Shown here: positions 43,457-53,191 of the stretch, piece after piece
Position numbering within the stretch: the first letter of the stretch is position 1
Layout: each line of letters starts with the position of its first letter
Source: Alcanivorax jadensis T9
GTDB lineage: Bacteria; Pseudomonadota; Gammaproteobacteria; Pseudomonadales; Alcanivoracaceae
Direction of reading: 5' to 3'
Assembly (NCBI RefSeq): GCF_000756655.1
Contig: NZ_ARXU01000013.1
Coordinates: 1-64,000, forward strand
DNA length: 64,000 nucleotides
Notes under the pieces: generated by a model
What the model was told of the DNA's origin: nothing
Databases searched by the model: none
Seen by the model: only the letters and a program-made list of their open reading frames with translations
Made by a program: the position numbers and the translations under genes

Positions 43457-43526
43457 ACCACAGAGAGCACAGAGCACACAGAGCAAACCCTTTCTTTCCT
43501 TCAGTGATATCTGTGCCCTCTGTGGT
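43457..43526. repeat. ACCACAGAGG-family hairpin, second copy
   Basis: ACCACAGAGAGCACAG (43457-43472) pairs with CTGTGCCCTCTGTGGT (43511-43526) in 15 of 16 positions. It belongs to the same family as 30524-30668 and also lies between convergent genes. Confidence 0.8.
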
Positions 43527-43553
43527 AAATCCATCTTTTCAGGCGTTGGACTA

Positions 43554-43579
43554 TCGCGCCGCCAGCGACGCTCCTACAG
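43554..43579 (-). repeat. REP-like hairpin
   Basis: On the minus strand it reads TGTAGGAGC-GTCGCTGGCGGC-GCGAT, the REP pattern found elsewhere in the window. It adjoins the ACCACAGAGG hairpin. Confidence 0.7.
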
Positions 43580-43595
43580 AGGGGGGGGCGGGCTG

Positions 43596-44309
43596 CTAGG
43601 ACGACGGCGGCAGATCCGGGCCGTCGTAATCAATCATGATCAATTCTGCCTTGAGCAGGGTGCTTTCAATGTGCCTGGCCTTGACCACCATGTAGTCCAG
43701 GCTTGGCGCCACCCAGAACAGGGTGCGACGTTTCTCCTTGCTGTCCCCTTCGCGCTTTTTTTCCACCAGCAGGGTGTCGATTTCGCCCATGGGCGTATCG
43801 ATCACTTCCCGGTCGATGATCTCGAAATGATGGGTGCGCAGCTTGTCACCGTAGACACTGGTGACTTTGTAGGCCTTGTCACCGGTAGCAAACACACAAC
43901 GCCCGCGCAGCAGAATGGTTAGCTCGTCCAGGGTGTTTTCCGGAATTTCCAGGCTTTCCTGATCGTCCTCGGATTCGTTGTGGACCATGGGTGGGTTCCA
44001 CTGGAAATCCATATGGTGGTAGCGGTGTTGGCCGAAGCCCTTGAATTCATGGACATACTGGTTGGTGCGGGGCTGACAGTCGCGCCAGTGGAAATAACTC
44101 TCTTCGGTGTTGGTAAGCAGAAAGGATTTGGCCTTCAACAGCATGCGGTAATAGTCTTTGCCTTCAGCCGGTTCCAGTACCAGGTCGGCCTTGACCGGGG
44201 TGGGCAGCTTGTTCACATAAATGCGGAATTCGGCCGCAAAAGGAGCCAGTGGTTCGGCACCGGCTACGCTGCTGGCGGCTACCAGTAAGGCAAGAATAAT
44301 CCGTCGCAC
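43596..44309 (-). CDS. DUF3108 protein, second copy
   Basis: Predicted periplasmic or outer-membrane-associated protein of 237 residues: signal peptide cut near SVAGA|EP and a DUF3108 beta domain. The HWRDCQPRTNQYVHEFKGFG and RTLFWVAPSLDYMVVKARHIE segments are family hallmarks. It starts two bases after the end of a DUF3108 paralogue. The two differ considerably, so the duplication is old. Function is unknown. Confidence 0.87.
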   Translation of the reverse strand: MRRIILALLVAASSVAGAEPLAPFAAEFRIYVNKLPTPVKADLVLEPAEGKDYYRMLLKAKSFLLTNTEESYFHWRDCQPRTNQYVHEFKGFGQHRYHHMDFQWNPPMVHNESEDDQESLEIPENTLDELTILLRGRCVFATGDKAYKVTSVYGDKLRTHHFEIIDREVIDTPMGEIDTLLVEKKREGDSKEKRRTLFWVAPSLDYMVVKARHIESTLLKAELIMIDYDGPDLPPSS

Positions 44310-44311
44310 CG

Positions 44312-45034
44312 TTAGTCTCCCTCGATAGATTGCAGCTTCATCACGTGGTCGCCATCACTGTTTTCCTGCAGCAGTTGGACGAGCAGATAATCATGCTGCG
44401 GTGCAAACCACATGTAGGTCTGCCGTTTGCTGTTGGTGCCGCGCTGGCGCTGTACTTTTACTGTCTCTACCTGCTTGCCGTCAATATTCAGATGTTCCTC
44501 GCCGACTACACGGTAGCGGTGTGCTTCCATGGAGCGCTCATCGGCAACCTGCAGTTTGATGTCACGCTGGCCTGCCTGAAGAGAGCATTGCAGGGCCAGA
44601 GAGACGGAGAGTTCGTCCGTGGCTTGATCTGTGATCGGGTAGTTGCGCGTGGGTTTATCCGTGCGTTCACTGGCGGCGACCCCGGCCTCCCGGTCCAGAT
44701 GTAGTTTGGCTTCCTTGACCCGCCCCAGGCCACGACGGTAGTAGCCATAGAACGTGCTTTCGGGAATACATTGTTGCCAGTCGAACAGGGTGGTTTCGCG
44801 GATTTCGCCCAGCCAGTTTTTGGCCTGCACTTCCATTTTCCACAGGCCGTCCTGCATGGGTTTCAGGGTACGTGTGGCCGTAACGGTGAAAGGAATGCCT
44901 TCACTCTTCAGACTGTAATCCAGAGAAAAAGGCGCAACCGGTGACGCAGCATGGCTGGCCGGAGCCACCAGGGCCAATGTCAGCAACAGACTGCTAGACC
45001 AGTTGAAACCCCTGTTCGGGGAGAGGTTTGGCAT
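44312..45034 (-). CDS. DUF3108 protein, first copy
   Basis: Predicted exported protein of 240 residues with a signal peptide ending near ASHA|AS and a DUF3108 domain (FDWQQCIPESTFYGYYRRGLG..QTYMWFAPQHDYLLVQLLQ). Its first 41 bases lie inside the end of purN, so it is translationally linked to the purine genes, an arrangement also known in pseudomonads. No role in purine synthesis follows from that. Function unknown. Confidence 0.87.
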   Translation of the reverse strand: MPNLSPNRGFNWSSSLLLTLALVAPASHAASPVAPFSLDYSLKSEGIPFTVTATRTLKPMQDGLWKMEVQAKNWLGEIRETTLFDWQQCIPESTFYGYYRRGLGRVKEAKLHLDREAGVAASERTDKPTRNYPITDQATDELSVSLALQCSLQAGQRDIKLQVADERSMEAHRYRVVGEEHLNIDGKQVETVKVQRQRGTNSKRQTYMWFAPQHDYLLVQLLQENSDGDHVMKLQSIEGD

Positions 45035-45635
45035 CCAGCATGACTCCGTTTTGATTCAGTTCCAGGCGCTGTTCAGCACGCCATTGCAACACCAGAGGAT
45101 AAAGCAGGTGTTCGCGTTGTTGTACGCGTTTGGACAAGGAATCAACGGTATCGTTCGCAAGGACGTCCAGCGGGGCCTGGGCGATCAGCGGGCCGCCATC
45201 CAGTTCTTCGGTGACGAAATGGATGGAGCAGCCATGCTGTTGATCGCCGGCTTCCAGAGCGCGGGCATGGGTATGGAGCCCTCGGTACTTGGGCAATAGA
45301 GAGGGATGGATGTTGATCAGCTGGCCGGCATAGTGGCGGACAAACAGCGCAGAGAGAATGCGCATGAAACCGGCCAGGACCACCGTGCCGGGCTGGTAAC
45401 GGTCCAGGGTGGTGATCATTGCCTGGTCGAATGCTTCCCGGCTGTCGTACTGGCGATGATCCAGTACTTCGGTGGCAATGCCGGCATGCTGGGCACGGCT
45501 CAGGCCACCGGCATCGGCACGGTTGGACAGTACCACTGCGATTTGTGCATCCAGGCGGCCACTATCAATGGCCGCCATGATGGCCTGCAGATTGGTACCT
45601 GAGCCGCTGATCAGAACAGCAAGGCGGTGCGTCAC
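44994..45635 (-). CDS. purN: Phosphoribosylglycinamide formyltransferase
   Basis: Enzyme of 213 residues for the third step of de novo purine synthesis, transferring a formyl group from 10-formyl-THF to [13 protein letters not shown] near the N-terminus binds the phosphate, and [21 protein letters not shown] and the [15 protein letters not shown] segment hold the catalytic Asn/His/Asp set. Its ATG overlaps the purM stop by four bases (ATGA), so the two are coupled. Confidence 0.97.
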   Translation of the reverse strand: MTHRLAVLISGSGTNLQAIMAAIDSGRLDAQIAVVLSNRADAGGLSRAQHAGIATEVLDHRQYDSREAFDQAMITTLDRYQPGTVVLAGFMRILSALFVRHYAGQLINIHPSLLPKYRGLHTHARALEAGDQQHGCSIHFVTEELDGGPLIAQAPLDVLANDTVDSLSKRVQQREHLLYPLVLQWRAEQRLELNQNGVMLDAKPLPEQGFQLV

Positions 45636-46675
45636 TCTGCCAGGCCTTCCAGCACCACTCCCGGTTCCCCTTCGCCGGCCTGGATTTCACCCATCAGGAA
45701 GGCGACTTCGCCTTCGGCTTCCATCAATGCCAGGGTGGCATCCACCTGATCCGCCGGGACGGCGATGACCATGCCGACACCACAGTTAAAGGTGCGGTAC
45801 ATCTCGAAAGCCGGGACCTGGCCTTCTTGCTGCAACCACTTGAATACGGCGGGGAATTCCCAGCTACGGGTGTCGATAACTGCACGGGTGTTGTCCGGCA
45901 TCACCCGGGGCAGGTTTTCCGGCAGGCCGCCGCCGGTGATGTGTGCCAGGGCATGCACGGGCACCTGCTCGATAAGTTTCAGCAGGGGTTTGACATAGAT
46001 GCGGGTGGGTGCCAGCAGATGCTCCATCAGGGGCTGGCCTTCCAGCTCGATGTTGATATCGGACTGGGCCATGATGCGGCGAATCAGCGAATAGCCGTTG
46101 GAGTGGGGGCCGGAGGACGCGAGGCCGATGAGTTTGTCGCCGGCCTGGAGCTTGCTGCCATCCAGCACGCCATCTTTTTCCACCACGCCGACACAGAAGC
46201 CGGCCAGATCGTAATCCTCGCCCTCGTACATTCCCGGCATTTCTGCGGTTTCACCACCGATCAGGGCACAACCGGCCATTTCGCAGCCTTCACCGATGCC
46301 AGTGACAACGCTGGTGGCGGTGTCCACATCCAGTTTGCCGGTGGCGTAATAGTCGAGAAAGAACAGGGGCTCGGCGCCACCCACGATCAGGTCGTTGACA
46401 CACATGGCCACCAGATCGATGCCTACCTTGTCGTGGCGACCGGTATCAATGGCCAGGCGCAGCTTGGTGCCAACCCCGTCGGTACCGGCTACCAGAACCG
46501 GGTTCTTGTAGCGGCTGGGCAGCTCGCAGAGGGCGCCAAAACCGCCCAGACCGCCCAGCACCTCGGGACGGCGGGTGCGTTTGGCCACGGGGGCGATACG
46601 TTTTACCAGCTCGTTGCCAGCGTCGATATCGACACCGGCGTCACGGTAAGTCAGCGGCCGTTTCTGATCGGTCAT
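45632..46675 (-). CDS. purM: Phosphoribosylformylglycinamidine cyclo-ligase
   Basis: ATP-dependent AIR synthetase of 347 residues, fifth step of purine synthesis. [15 protein letters not shown] opens the protein; [22 protein letters not shown] and [11 protein letters not shown] are family motifs. The ATG at 46675 has GGAGCC upstream; the frame extends to 47056 but lacks a ribosome site and family similarity there. Transcription is divergent from the DUF2066-hda pair. Confidence 0.97.
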   Translation of the reverse strand: MTDQKRPLTYRDAGVDIDAGNELVKRIAPVAKRTRRPEVLGGLGGFGALCELPSRYKNPVLVAGTDGVGTKLRLAIDTGRHDKVGIDLVAMCVNDLIVGGAEPLFFLDYYATGKLDVDTATSVVTGIGEGCEMAGCALIGGETAEMPGMYEGEDYDLAGFCVGVVEKDGVLDGSKLQAGDKLIGLASSGPHSNGYSLIRRIMAQSDINIELEGQPLMEHLLAPTRIYVKPLLKLIEQVPVHALAHITGGGLPENLPRVMPDNTRAVIDTRSWEFPAVFKWLQQEGQVPAFEMYRTFNCGVGMVIAVPADQVDATLALMEAEGEVAFLMGEIQAGEGEPGVVLEGLAE

Positions 46676-46888
46676 GGGGGGCTCCGGATTGGTGAAGGCG
46701 CGTATTTTAAGGGTGAGGGGGCTATCTTTCCAGCCAAACCGGCAGAATTGCCGCTGGCGACGCGCCTCACGCGGTGCCAGTAGAAAACCTTTGCGCGATT
46801 GCACTCTCTCTGCTTTCAGTCGTCTCGCGTCCCGGCGGGTTATCAGTGATAATAGCGCGCTTGAATTTTCAGGTTGGAATGGGCGGTC

Positions 46889-47887
46889 ATGCGTTTTCTT
46901 GGAATGGTGGCATTGTTGTTGGGGTTGGCCCTTGTGGCCCAGGCAGAGTCTCTGAATACAGTGGAGCTGACGGTGGAAAGCCGTGGCGAGGCTCAGCGCC
47001 AGCAGGCTCTGCAGCAAGGGCTGAAGGACATGCTGGTGCGCCTGAGTGGCAAACAACAGGTGCTTGAGCAGCCGGTATTAGAGCAGGCTCTGGCGCAGCT
47101 GGATCGTTGGGTCACTCGCTACGATTACGACGGTGATCGACTGATGGTCCGCTATGACACTCGCGGCTTGATGGATTTCATGGCGGCAGCAGGGGCGCCG
47201 GTATGGGGCTTTCCCCGTCCTAAGGTGTTGATCTGGTTGGTAGAGCAGGGAGCCGGCCGTGGAGACATGGTGGCGGGAGAGCATGAACTGCGCGACCACC
47301 TGGTTGGCGAAGCCCGGCGTCGGGGGCTTTCCCTGGTAGTGCCCGAATGGGACAGCCAAGACCGCAATGCGGTCACCGTAGCGGATGTCCGCGGCCGTTT
47401 CGATAATCAGTTGCTGTCCGCTTCCGACCGTTATCCCCATGAGCTTGTTGTCGCTGCCGTCTTATATGAAGGCTCGCCGGCCACGGTGAGCTGGCGTGTG
47501 CTTCAGGGCAAGAAGACCTTGGACCAGGGCCGTGAGAAAAGTGCCTCCGCTGAGCAGGCGGTGACGACGCTGGTGGATGCGGTGACCGATCAGCTCGCCC
47601 AACGTTATGCGGTGGCCAGCAGCGCTTCCGAGCGGCTCACCTTGTTGGAGGTCGAGCAGGTGGAAACGCTCGCTGATTGGCATCAACTCCAGGCTTTCCT
47701 GGCAGGGCTGAGTGGTATGCGGGCCGTTTCGCTGGTACAGACCACTGATCAGGGCGTGACTTTCGGCCTGGATTTCGGTGCCAGCGATTCCCAGCTACGT
47801 AGCCTGCTGGAGCTTTCCCGACAATTGCGCCCCTGCCCGGACGAGTCGGTCGCCGGGCCGCAGTGGCGCTACTGCTGGCGTTCCTGA
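46889..47887 (+). CDS. DUF2066 exported protein
   Basis: Predicted exported protein of about 332 residues with a signal peptide cut near VAQA|ES and a DUF2066 domain. The segment [29 protein letters not shown] is characteristic. It stands before hda with three bases between, as in pseudomonads. An ATG five codons upstream (46874) is an alternative. TTATCAGTGATAA at about 46840-46852 upstream is a perfect 6-1-6 dyad that could be a regulator site. Function unknown. Confidence 0.87.
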   Translation: MRFLGMVALLLGLALVAQAESLNTVELTVESRGEAQRQQALQQGLKDMLVRLSGKQQVLEQPVLEQALAQLDRWVTRYDYDGDRLMVRYDTRGLMDFMAAAGAPVWGFPRPKVLIWLVEQGAGRGDMVAGEHELRDHLVGEARRRGLSLVVPEWDSQDRNAVTVADVRGRFDNQLLSASDRYPHELVVAAVLYEGSPATVSWRVLQGKKTLDQGREKSASAEQAVTTLVDAVTDQLAQRYAVASSASERLTLLEVEQVETLADWHQLQAFLAGLSGMRAVSLVQTTDQGVTFGLDFGASDSQLRSLLELSRQLRPCPDESVAGPQWRYCWRS

Positions 47888-47890
47888 TCC

Positions 47891-48580
47891 ATGAGCGCAC
47901 AGCTGCCCCTGGCGCTGCAATTGCGTGAGGGAAATAACCTCTCCAACTTCCTTTCCGGCCCCAACGGGGCCGCGCTGGCCGGTGTCCGTGAAGTGGTGCT
48001 GGGTGCAGACCGGCAGGCCTTTATCTGGGGCGGGGAACAGCAGGGCAAGAGCCACCTGCTGGAAGGGGCGGTTCGTCTGGCCCAGCAGCAGGGCATGGAT
48101 GCTTGCCTGTTGCCTGCCAGCGAGCTACTGCCGCTGGTGCCGGCGGTGCTGGAGGCCATGGAACAATTCGATCTGTTGGCGCTGGATGATTGTCAGCGCT
48201 TTGCCGGCGATCCGGCCTGGGAAGAAGCCCTGTTTCACCTTTACAACCGTCTGATGGCGCAGGGCGGGCGCCTTCTGGTGACCGCCAATGCCTCTCCGGC
48301 CGCTGCCGGCCTGTTGCTGCCGGATCTGGCCACCCGCTTGGCCGCCGGGCCGGTATACAGGCTTGGCCCTTTGGAAGATGGTGATATGCAAAAAGTGTTG
48401 CAAGAGCGAGCCAAGGCCCGTGGGCTGCGGATTGAGCAGGATGTAGCTCACTATATCGTGTTGCGCAGCGAGCGCAGCCCTGGGGCGCTGATGGCGCTGC
48501 TGGACCGCCTTGACCGTATGGCCCTCGCGCAACAACGCTCGGTCACTATTCCCTTTGTCAAGGATGCGCTGGGGTGGTAA
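47891..48580 (+). CDS. hda: DnaA regulatory inactivator Hda
   Basis: AAA+ protein of 229 residues that, with the DNA sliding clamp, stimulates hydrolysis of DnaA-bound ATP and so prevents over-initiation. The N-terminal QLPLAL is the clamp-binding motif. GGEQQGKSHLL is the nucleotide site; LLALDDCQ is the Walker B strand. DLATRLAAG is the sensor/arginine-finger region. It is co-transcribed with the DUF2066 gene. Confidence 0.94.
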   Translation: MSAQLPLALQLREGNNLSNFLSGPNGAALAGVREVVLGADRQAFIWGGEQQGKSHLLEGAVRLAQQQGMDACLLPASELLPLVPAVLEAMEQFDLLALDDCQRFAGDPAWEEALFHLYNRLMAQGGRLLVTANASPAAAGLLLPDLATRLAAGPVYRLGPLEDGDMQKVLQERAKARGLRIEQDVAHYIVLRSERSPGALMALLDRLDRMALAQQRSVTIPFVKDALGW

Positions 48581-48661
48581 AAAGGGTCGCTTAACGAAGA
48601 AGCAACAGTTTGCTACGCAAGTAACCGGTATATTGATGATTCATTACATCAGGTTACGTTT

Positions 48662-48687
48662 CCGGCAATCTGAGTATTGCCGGATTT
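48662..48687 (+). terminator. Hairpin after hda
   Basis: CCGGCAAT (48662-48669) pairs perfectly with ATTGCCGG (48676-48683) and is followed by ATTTTGG, a weak T tract. It probably ends the DUF2066-hda transcript. Confidence 0.6.
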
Positions 48688-48742
48688 TGGATCCAGATTA
48701 GAACAATAACGCCAGGCACAAAAAAGCCTGCAGGAGCACAAC

Positions 48743-51700
48743 ATGCGCCACACTGCGCTTTGGCAAACCCTTGCGGGCTGCGCCCTTATTCTCGCAGCCG
48801 TCACCTCCCAGGCAACCGTTTACAAGATCGAGACTACGGACGATGTGGCCGTTTCTGCAGATCGTGTCATTTATACAGAAAATGATGCCCCCGATTTCAC
48901 TCCGGCAGATAGCTATTACCAGGTGACAGCAGCATCCAGCGGTGGTTTGTGCACTCTGCGCGAAGCCATCTATGCGATCAGTTACCAAGTCAGCGTCGGG
49001 GCCTGTGAGGCGGGTACTGGTAATGACACCATTCGCTTGCTTGAAGGTGAGACGTACCTGTTGACCGAAGGGGAGCTTCCCTTGGGGGGCAGGAAAATCA
49101 AGTTTATTGATCAGACAAAAGAAGTTCTGGACCCCGAATGTACTATAACAGCCCAAAATGACTGTCTAGTAGAGATCGTTGTGAAAGTGCCTGTCGATCT
49201 TAATGAGGGCGATGACACTCCTATTTCGCCGAGTATCAGAATTGATGTGTTTCTGGACAGCTTTGAAGAAGCGGAAGACAAGGAAAAGCCGGTCATCTCG
49301 GCGGGCGGCAACAGCCGCCTGTTCCTGCTGGAGCGAGGTTCGCTGACGCTGAGTAATCTTGTTCTGCAGGAAGGCTCGGCGAATCATGAAATCGATCCGG
49401 CAGACCAAAATGGTGGGTTGATCCTGGCTCGGGGTGGGCTCGGCTTAGCAGAGAATGTCGAGTTGCGTGGAGGCCAAGCGGTCAACGGTGGCGCGGTATA
49501 CCTTGAGAACGGTAGCAATCTGGACTTTCCGGAAAGCACGCTGTTCGAAGACAATGTGGCCAGCGGCAACGGTGCCGTGATAGCAACGTCTGCCGAATTT
49601 GATGGGGAAATTACCGGTCACCGTTTTTACATGGCAGGTAATGAATCGGAGTCTGATGGTGGCCTGTTCTATCTTGATGGAGATGAAGACCAGCAGATTC
49701 TTTTTGATCTGACGAATGGAACTATCACCAACAATAGTGGTGGCGTGATTCAGTTGGTAGCGCCAAAGCACCAGCTTGTGCTGCAGAATATGACGATTGT
49801 TTTCAACGAAGGCTTGGCGTTGCATCTTGACGAAGCTCAGCTGGATGTGCCGACCGACCCGAATGCAGATCCGCCTGAAGCTTTCAGTACCGCTTTTATC
49901 TTCAATACGGTGCTGGCGGGTAACAGCGCTGGCGCTTGTGCGGGTACTGCGCTGGATGGAATTGACGATGCCGATGCCACCCTGCTTTACACCATTACCG
50001 ACGATGCGACATGCCCCTTGCCGCGGGAGCAGACCGAAGGGACGCCGGTGACACTGGACCCGAACGGGGCAACGGCTGAAGTACTGCTTGGCTGGAATGA
50101 GGCAACGATGAGTCGTGTCACTTGCGTGGGGACCGGCTCCGGAGCCTGCATGCCGATTCCTGCCGAGGAGCTGGGCGGAAATTTTCCTGGCTTTCTCCCT
50201 AACCCGGAACCCGCCGGGTTGGATACGACAATACCGGAGGCGACTCCCAGCCTGTTCGATCGCGGTAACCCGGAAACGGTAGATCAATGTGCCAAGGAAG
50301 ACATGCGCGGTCAATCGCGGGGTGGTGCTGGTGGACGTTGTGACGTGGGCGCGGTGGAATTTCTGCGTGCACTGGCGCAACCGGATGAGATTGATCTGAT
50401 TAGCGGCCGGACAGTACTCGGTGATGTGCTGAAAAACGACAGAAATGACACCATGGTGGATTGTGGACGTCTGGAACAGATCATTATTGATGAAGGCACC
50501 TGCCCGGCCATTGATAGTGCCTGTCTTGAGCAAGAAGTACTCGAACGTTGCATGACGATTATTGTTGCCCCTGAGCGTGGACGGGCATCAGTGGAAATTG
50601 ATGACCAAGGCTATCCTCGTATTCGTTATTCCCCTGACAGCAGTTTTCACGGCGTAGACCAGATTCGTTATGTGGTTTCCCGGCATGCCTTTGCCGGTGG
50701 CACCGATATTGGTCTGGATCAGAGTGAAATCGCCAATATGGTGGCGCAACCGGCCAGTGGTCTTACAGAGTCCAAGAGCATTCTAGGTGGCAACAGCGGC
50801 GGTTCTTTTTCAGTCCTGGCATTTTTGACGTTGATCGCTAGTGGCCTGCTGCGTCGGTGGCGTTCAGGGCTTGTTGCCCTTGCCGTTATGCTATCGGGCA
50901 CAGTGTTGGCAGCTGATATTGAAGTGAACTCCCTGCTCGATGATAACCCCTCCATTACCAACGATGGCCTGTGCACCTTGCGAGAAGCGTTGGCCAATGC
51001 GGCCACTTTCAGTAGCCCGGATTGTGATTTCGGTGCCAAAGGCGAAGACCGCATCCTGCTACCTGCTGGTGATATCCATCTGGAAGGCACCCTGGTCATC
51101 CAGGGGGGCAGTGTCGAGTTGGTCGGCAAGGGTGTTCGCAATGATGATGATGCAGAGCCGGATGCTGAAGACACCATTACCCGAATTATCGGGGATGGGC
51201 AGAGTCGATTGTTCGAAGTGCGAGCGCCAGTTAGCAATGGCCATCCCAATGTATTGTTTCGCTATCTCCAGCTGGAAGACGGTAATGCCTCAGTGCCTGG
51301 AGGTACCCCCGTGGGTGATCAGGGATTTGGCGGTGCAATCATTACCGGCGGCTCCGTGGTTTTCGACCGGGTTGTACTTCGCAATAACCGGGCAGACCGT
51401 TCCGGCGGGGTTATCTATGTACGGGCCAACGCCGGCAATGAAAAGCAGGTGTCCTTCAATCGTGCCTATGTGACAGGTAATGAGGCGTTGCAATCCGGTG
51501 GTGTTATGGCAACCACAGCTCAGAATGGAGAGAGTTTCCGGTTTGCCGCTGTTGATACAACGTTTGAGAACAACCATGCTGACGTTGAGGGCGGCGCCTT
51601 TGATTTGAATATTCCAACTGGCAATTTTATTGCATTTTCCAACAGTACCTTTGTGGATAACAGTGCACCGAAAGGCTCGGCCCTGGATCTCAGCGGCGTG

Positions 51701-53191
51701 GATATTAATGTCCGTCTGATGAATCTGACCTTCGTGAATAATGCTCCGGGAAATGGTATTGAACTGGGGGATTCTGAAGCCTCGGTCAGCTTAGCAAACA
51801 GTATTGTTGCGGCAAGTGGAGCCAGTTGCTCTACAGGTACCGGGGAATTGCGCGATAGCGTTTATAACCTGTTTTCAGACGCTGCATGTACGGCAAGTGG
51901 TACAGATGAGAACAATGATGATGGGGAAGGTGGAACCGCGGGCATGTCCACTGACCTTGCCGTTGAGTCGGGTAGTTCTACGGACTATACGCCTCCGTAT
52001 CTCGTTGCTGCTGATCTCAACGATGCATTAATCATTGATGCTGGCAACGAAGACGATCTGCAATCTGGTACCTCAACCCCGCTGCGATGCCGTGCCACGG
52101 ATTTGCGTGGTATTGCCAGGACGTCCGGGGGGGAGTGCGACCGTGGGGCATTCGAATATCAACAGATTACCGCTTCTGATGATGAGGCCAATAACCAGCG
52201 TGCTCCAGACCGCCGTGTCCTGATAGACGTCTTTGATAATGATTTGCCGAGTGATGGAGCCGAGATCCAGCTACTTGATGGAAATGGTGCGTTACTGGAC
52301 GACAGGTTCGTTTTCACTCCGGCACAATTTGATATTGTCGGCGGGGAAGAGGAGGTCAATCCGGCGGCCGGCTCTTACACGTATGACTCAGCGACCCGCC
52401 GTTATGTTCTTGGTAGTAGTGGATCCCAAGCCGATGGCACCACCATTGAGTTTGTCTGGGAATTTTACAGCGAATCGGTTGATGGCTATGACGTGAAATG
52501 CGGCGATCCGCTTCCTCAGCGTTTTATCAATCGCAATCCGGACAATTACGATGATGGAGATGTGGCCGAAAATTGTATCGTCCTGTTCACTCCTTCAAAC
52601 CAGGGCTTCATTCCAGATTCAATAGATCCAGCCAAGGATGCAGTTTGTGAAGCCCTCAATGATGATGAGAGAGACACGCCTCGGCTGGTTTTCCTGTACA
52701 ACTTTGAAGACAACGCGAACCCGGCCCAGCAGTCCTCAGATGCTTCTGTCAGCATGAGTATCACCAACAAGGCACCGAGTATCACTGGGCAGACCCGCAG
52801 TAGCCGTCCTGGTGAATCGGTAACCTTTAAGATTACTGCTGATGACCCCGATGGTGACGCGAGTTCCATCAATTGGCCAACGCTTAGAATCAAGGATGAG
52901 CCTAATTTTACTAAACGTAGTAATGAAACGGGTAGCGCTCAGGGCACGGGGATAATCATAAATTCTGACGCACGCACCGTGACATACATCCCTGATAGCA
53001 ACTTCAGTCCGTTCAAGGACCGCTTCACTCTGGAAGTGGAGGATTACTGTGGTAGTACGTCAGCGGCAGCCACCTTCACCATCACATACCCGGGAGAACA
53101 GGAAGACACCAGCGCTGGAAGCTGGAGTCTCGGCCTGTTCTCCAGCCTGCTATTACTGTTTTGGCGCCGCCGGCGCCTTGCGGCGGCGTAG
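48743..53191 (+). CDS. Large CSLREA-domain surface protein with two GlyGly-CTERM-like segments
   Basis: Predicted exported protein of 1482 residues made of two similar halves. Each begins with a signal-like hydrophobic stretch and a CSLREA segment (GGLCTLREAIYAI about 70-82; DGLCTLREALANA about 742-754), continues with polymorphic right-handed beta-helix repeats, a Cys-rich DMRGQSRGG/DLRGIARTSGG..C.RGAFEY end, and Ig/cadherin-like domains. The first half ends GGNSGG (682-687), hydrophobic 689-703, RRWR (704-707); the second ends in SWSLGLFSSLLLLFWRRRRL. Both look like GlyGly-CTERM sorting signals. Right after RRWR comes a second hydrophobic stretch ending VLAA|D (about 724). AGGAG precedes the ATG. 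It probably is displayed or released at the cell surface, but function is unknown. Confidence 0.8.
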   Translation: MRHTALWQTLAGCALILAAVTSQATVYKIETTDDVAVSADRVIYTENDAPDFTPADSYYQVTAASSGGLCTLREAIYAISYQVSVGACEAGTGNDTIRLLEGETYLLTEGELPLGGRKIKFIDQTKEVLDPECTITAQNDCLVEIVVKVPVDLNEGDDTPISPSIRIDVFLDSFEEAEDKEKPVISAGGNSRLFLLERGSLTLSNLVLQEGSANHEIDPADQNGGLILARGGLGLAENVELRGGQAVNGGAVYLENGSNLDFPESTLFEDNVASGNGAVIATSAEFDGEITGHRFYMAGNESESDGGLFYLDGDEDQQILFDLTNGTITNNSGGVIQLVAPKHQLVLQNMTIVFNEGLALHLDEAQLDVPTDPNADPPEAFSTAFIFNTVLAGNSAGACAGTALDGIDDADATLLYTITDDATCPLPREQTEGTPVTLDPNGATAEVLLGWNEATMSRVTCVGTGSGACMPIPAEELGGNFPGFLPNPEPAGLDTTIPEATPSLFDRGNPETVDQCAKEDMRGQSRGGAGGRCDVGAVEFLRALAQPDEIDLISGRTVLGDVLKNDRNDTMVDCGRLEQIIIDEGTCPAIDSACLEQEVLERCMTIIVAPERGRASVEIDDQGYPRIRYSPDSSFHGVDQIRYVVSRHAFAGGTDIGLDQSEIANMVAQPASGLTESKSILGGNSGGSFSVLAFLTLIASGLLRRWRSGLVALAVMLSGTVLAADIEVNSLLDDNPSITNDGLCTLREALANAATFSSPDCDFGAKGEDRILLPAGDIHLEGTLVIQGGSVELVGKGVRNDDDAEPDAEDTITRIIGDGQSRLFEVRAPVSNGHPNVLFRYLQLEDGNASVPGGTPVGDQGFGGAIITGGSVVFDRVVLRNNRADRSGGVIYVRANAGNEKQVSFNRAYVTGNEALQSGGVMATTAQNGESFRFAAVDTTFENNHADVEGGAFDLNIPTGNFIAFSNSTFVDNSAPKGSALDLSGVDINVRLMNLTFVNNAPGNGIELGDSEASVSLANSIVAASGASCSTGTGELRDSVYNLFSDAACTASGTDENNDDGEGGTAGMSTDLAVESGSSTDYTPPYLVAADLNDALIIDAGNEDDLQSGTSTPLRCRATDLRGIARTSGGECDRGAFEYQQITASDDEANNQRAPDRRVLIDVFDNDLPSDGAEIQLLDGNGALLDDRFVFTPAQFDIVGGEEEVNPAAGSYTYDSATRRYVLGSSGSQADGTTIEFVWEFYSESVDGYDVKCGDPLPQRFINRNPDNYDDGDVAENCIVLFTPSNQGFIPDSIDPAKDAVCEALNDDERDTPRLVFLYNFEDNANPAQQSSDASVSMSITNKAPSITGQTRSSRPGESVTFKITADDPDGDASSINWPTLRIKDEPNFTKRSNETGSAQGTGIIINSDARTVTYIPDSNFSPFKDRFTLEVEDYCGSTSAAATFTITYPGEQEDTSAGSWSLGLFSSLLLLFWRRRRLAAA

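Noticed and set aside
43457-43579. Repeat cluster as a CRISPR array
   Set aside because: There are no regularly spaced direct repeats with unique spacers; the repeats are hairpins of two different families.
46840-46853. GATAAT at 46848-46853 as the -10 of the DUF2066-hda promoter
   Set aside because: No acceptable -35 is found at 16-18 bases, and the same bases form a dyad, so a promoter call is not supported.
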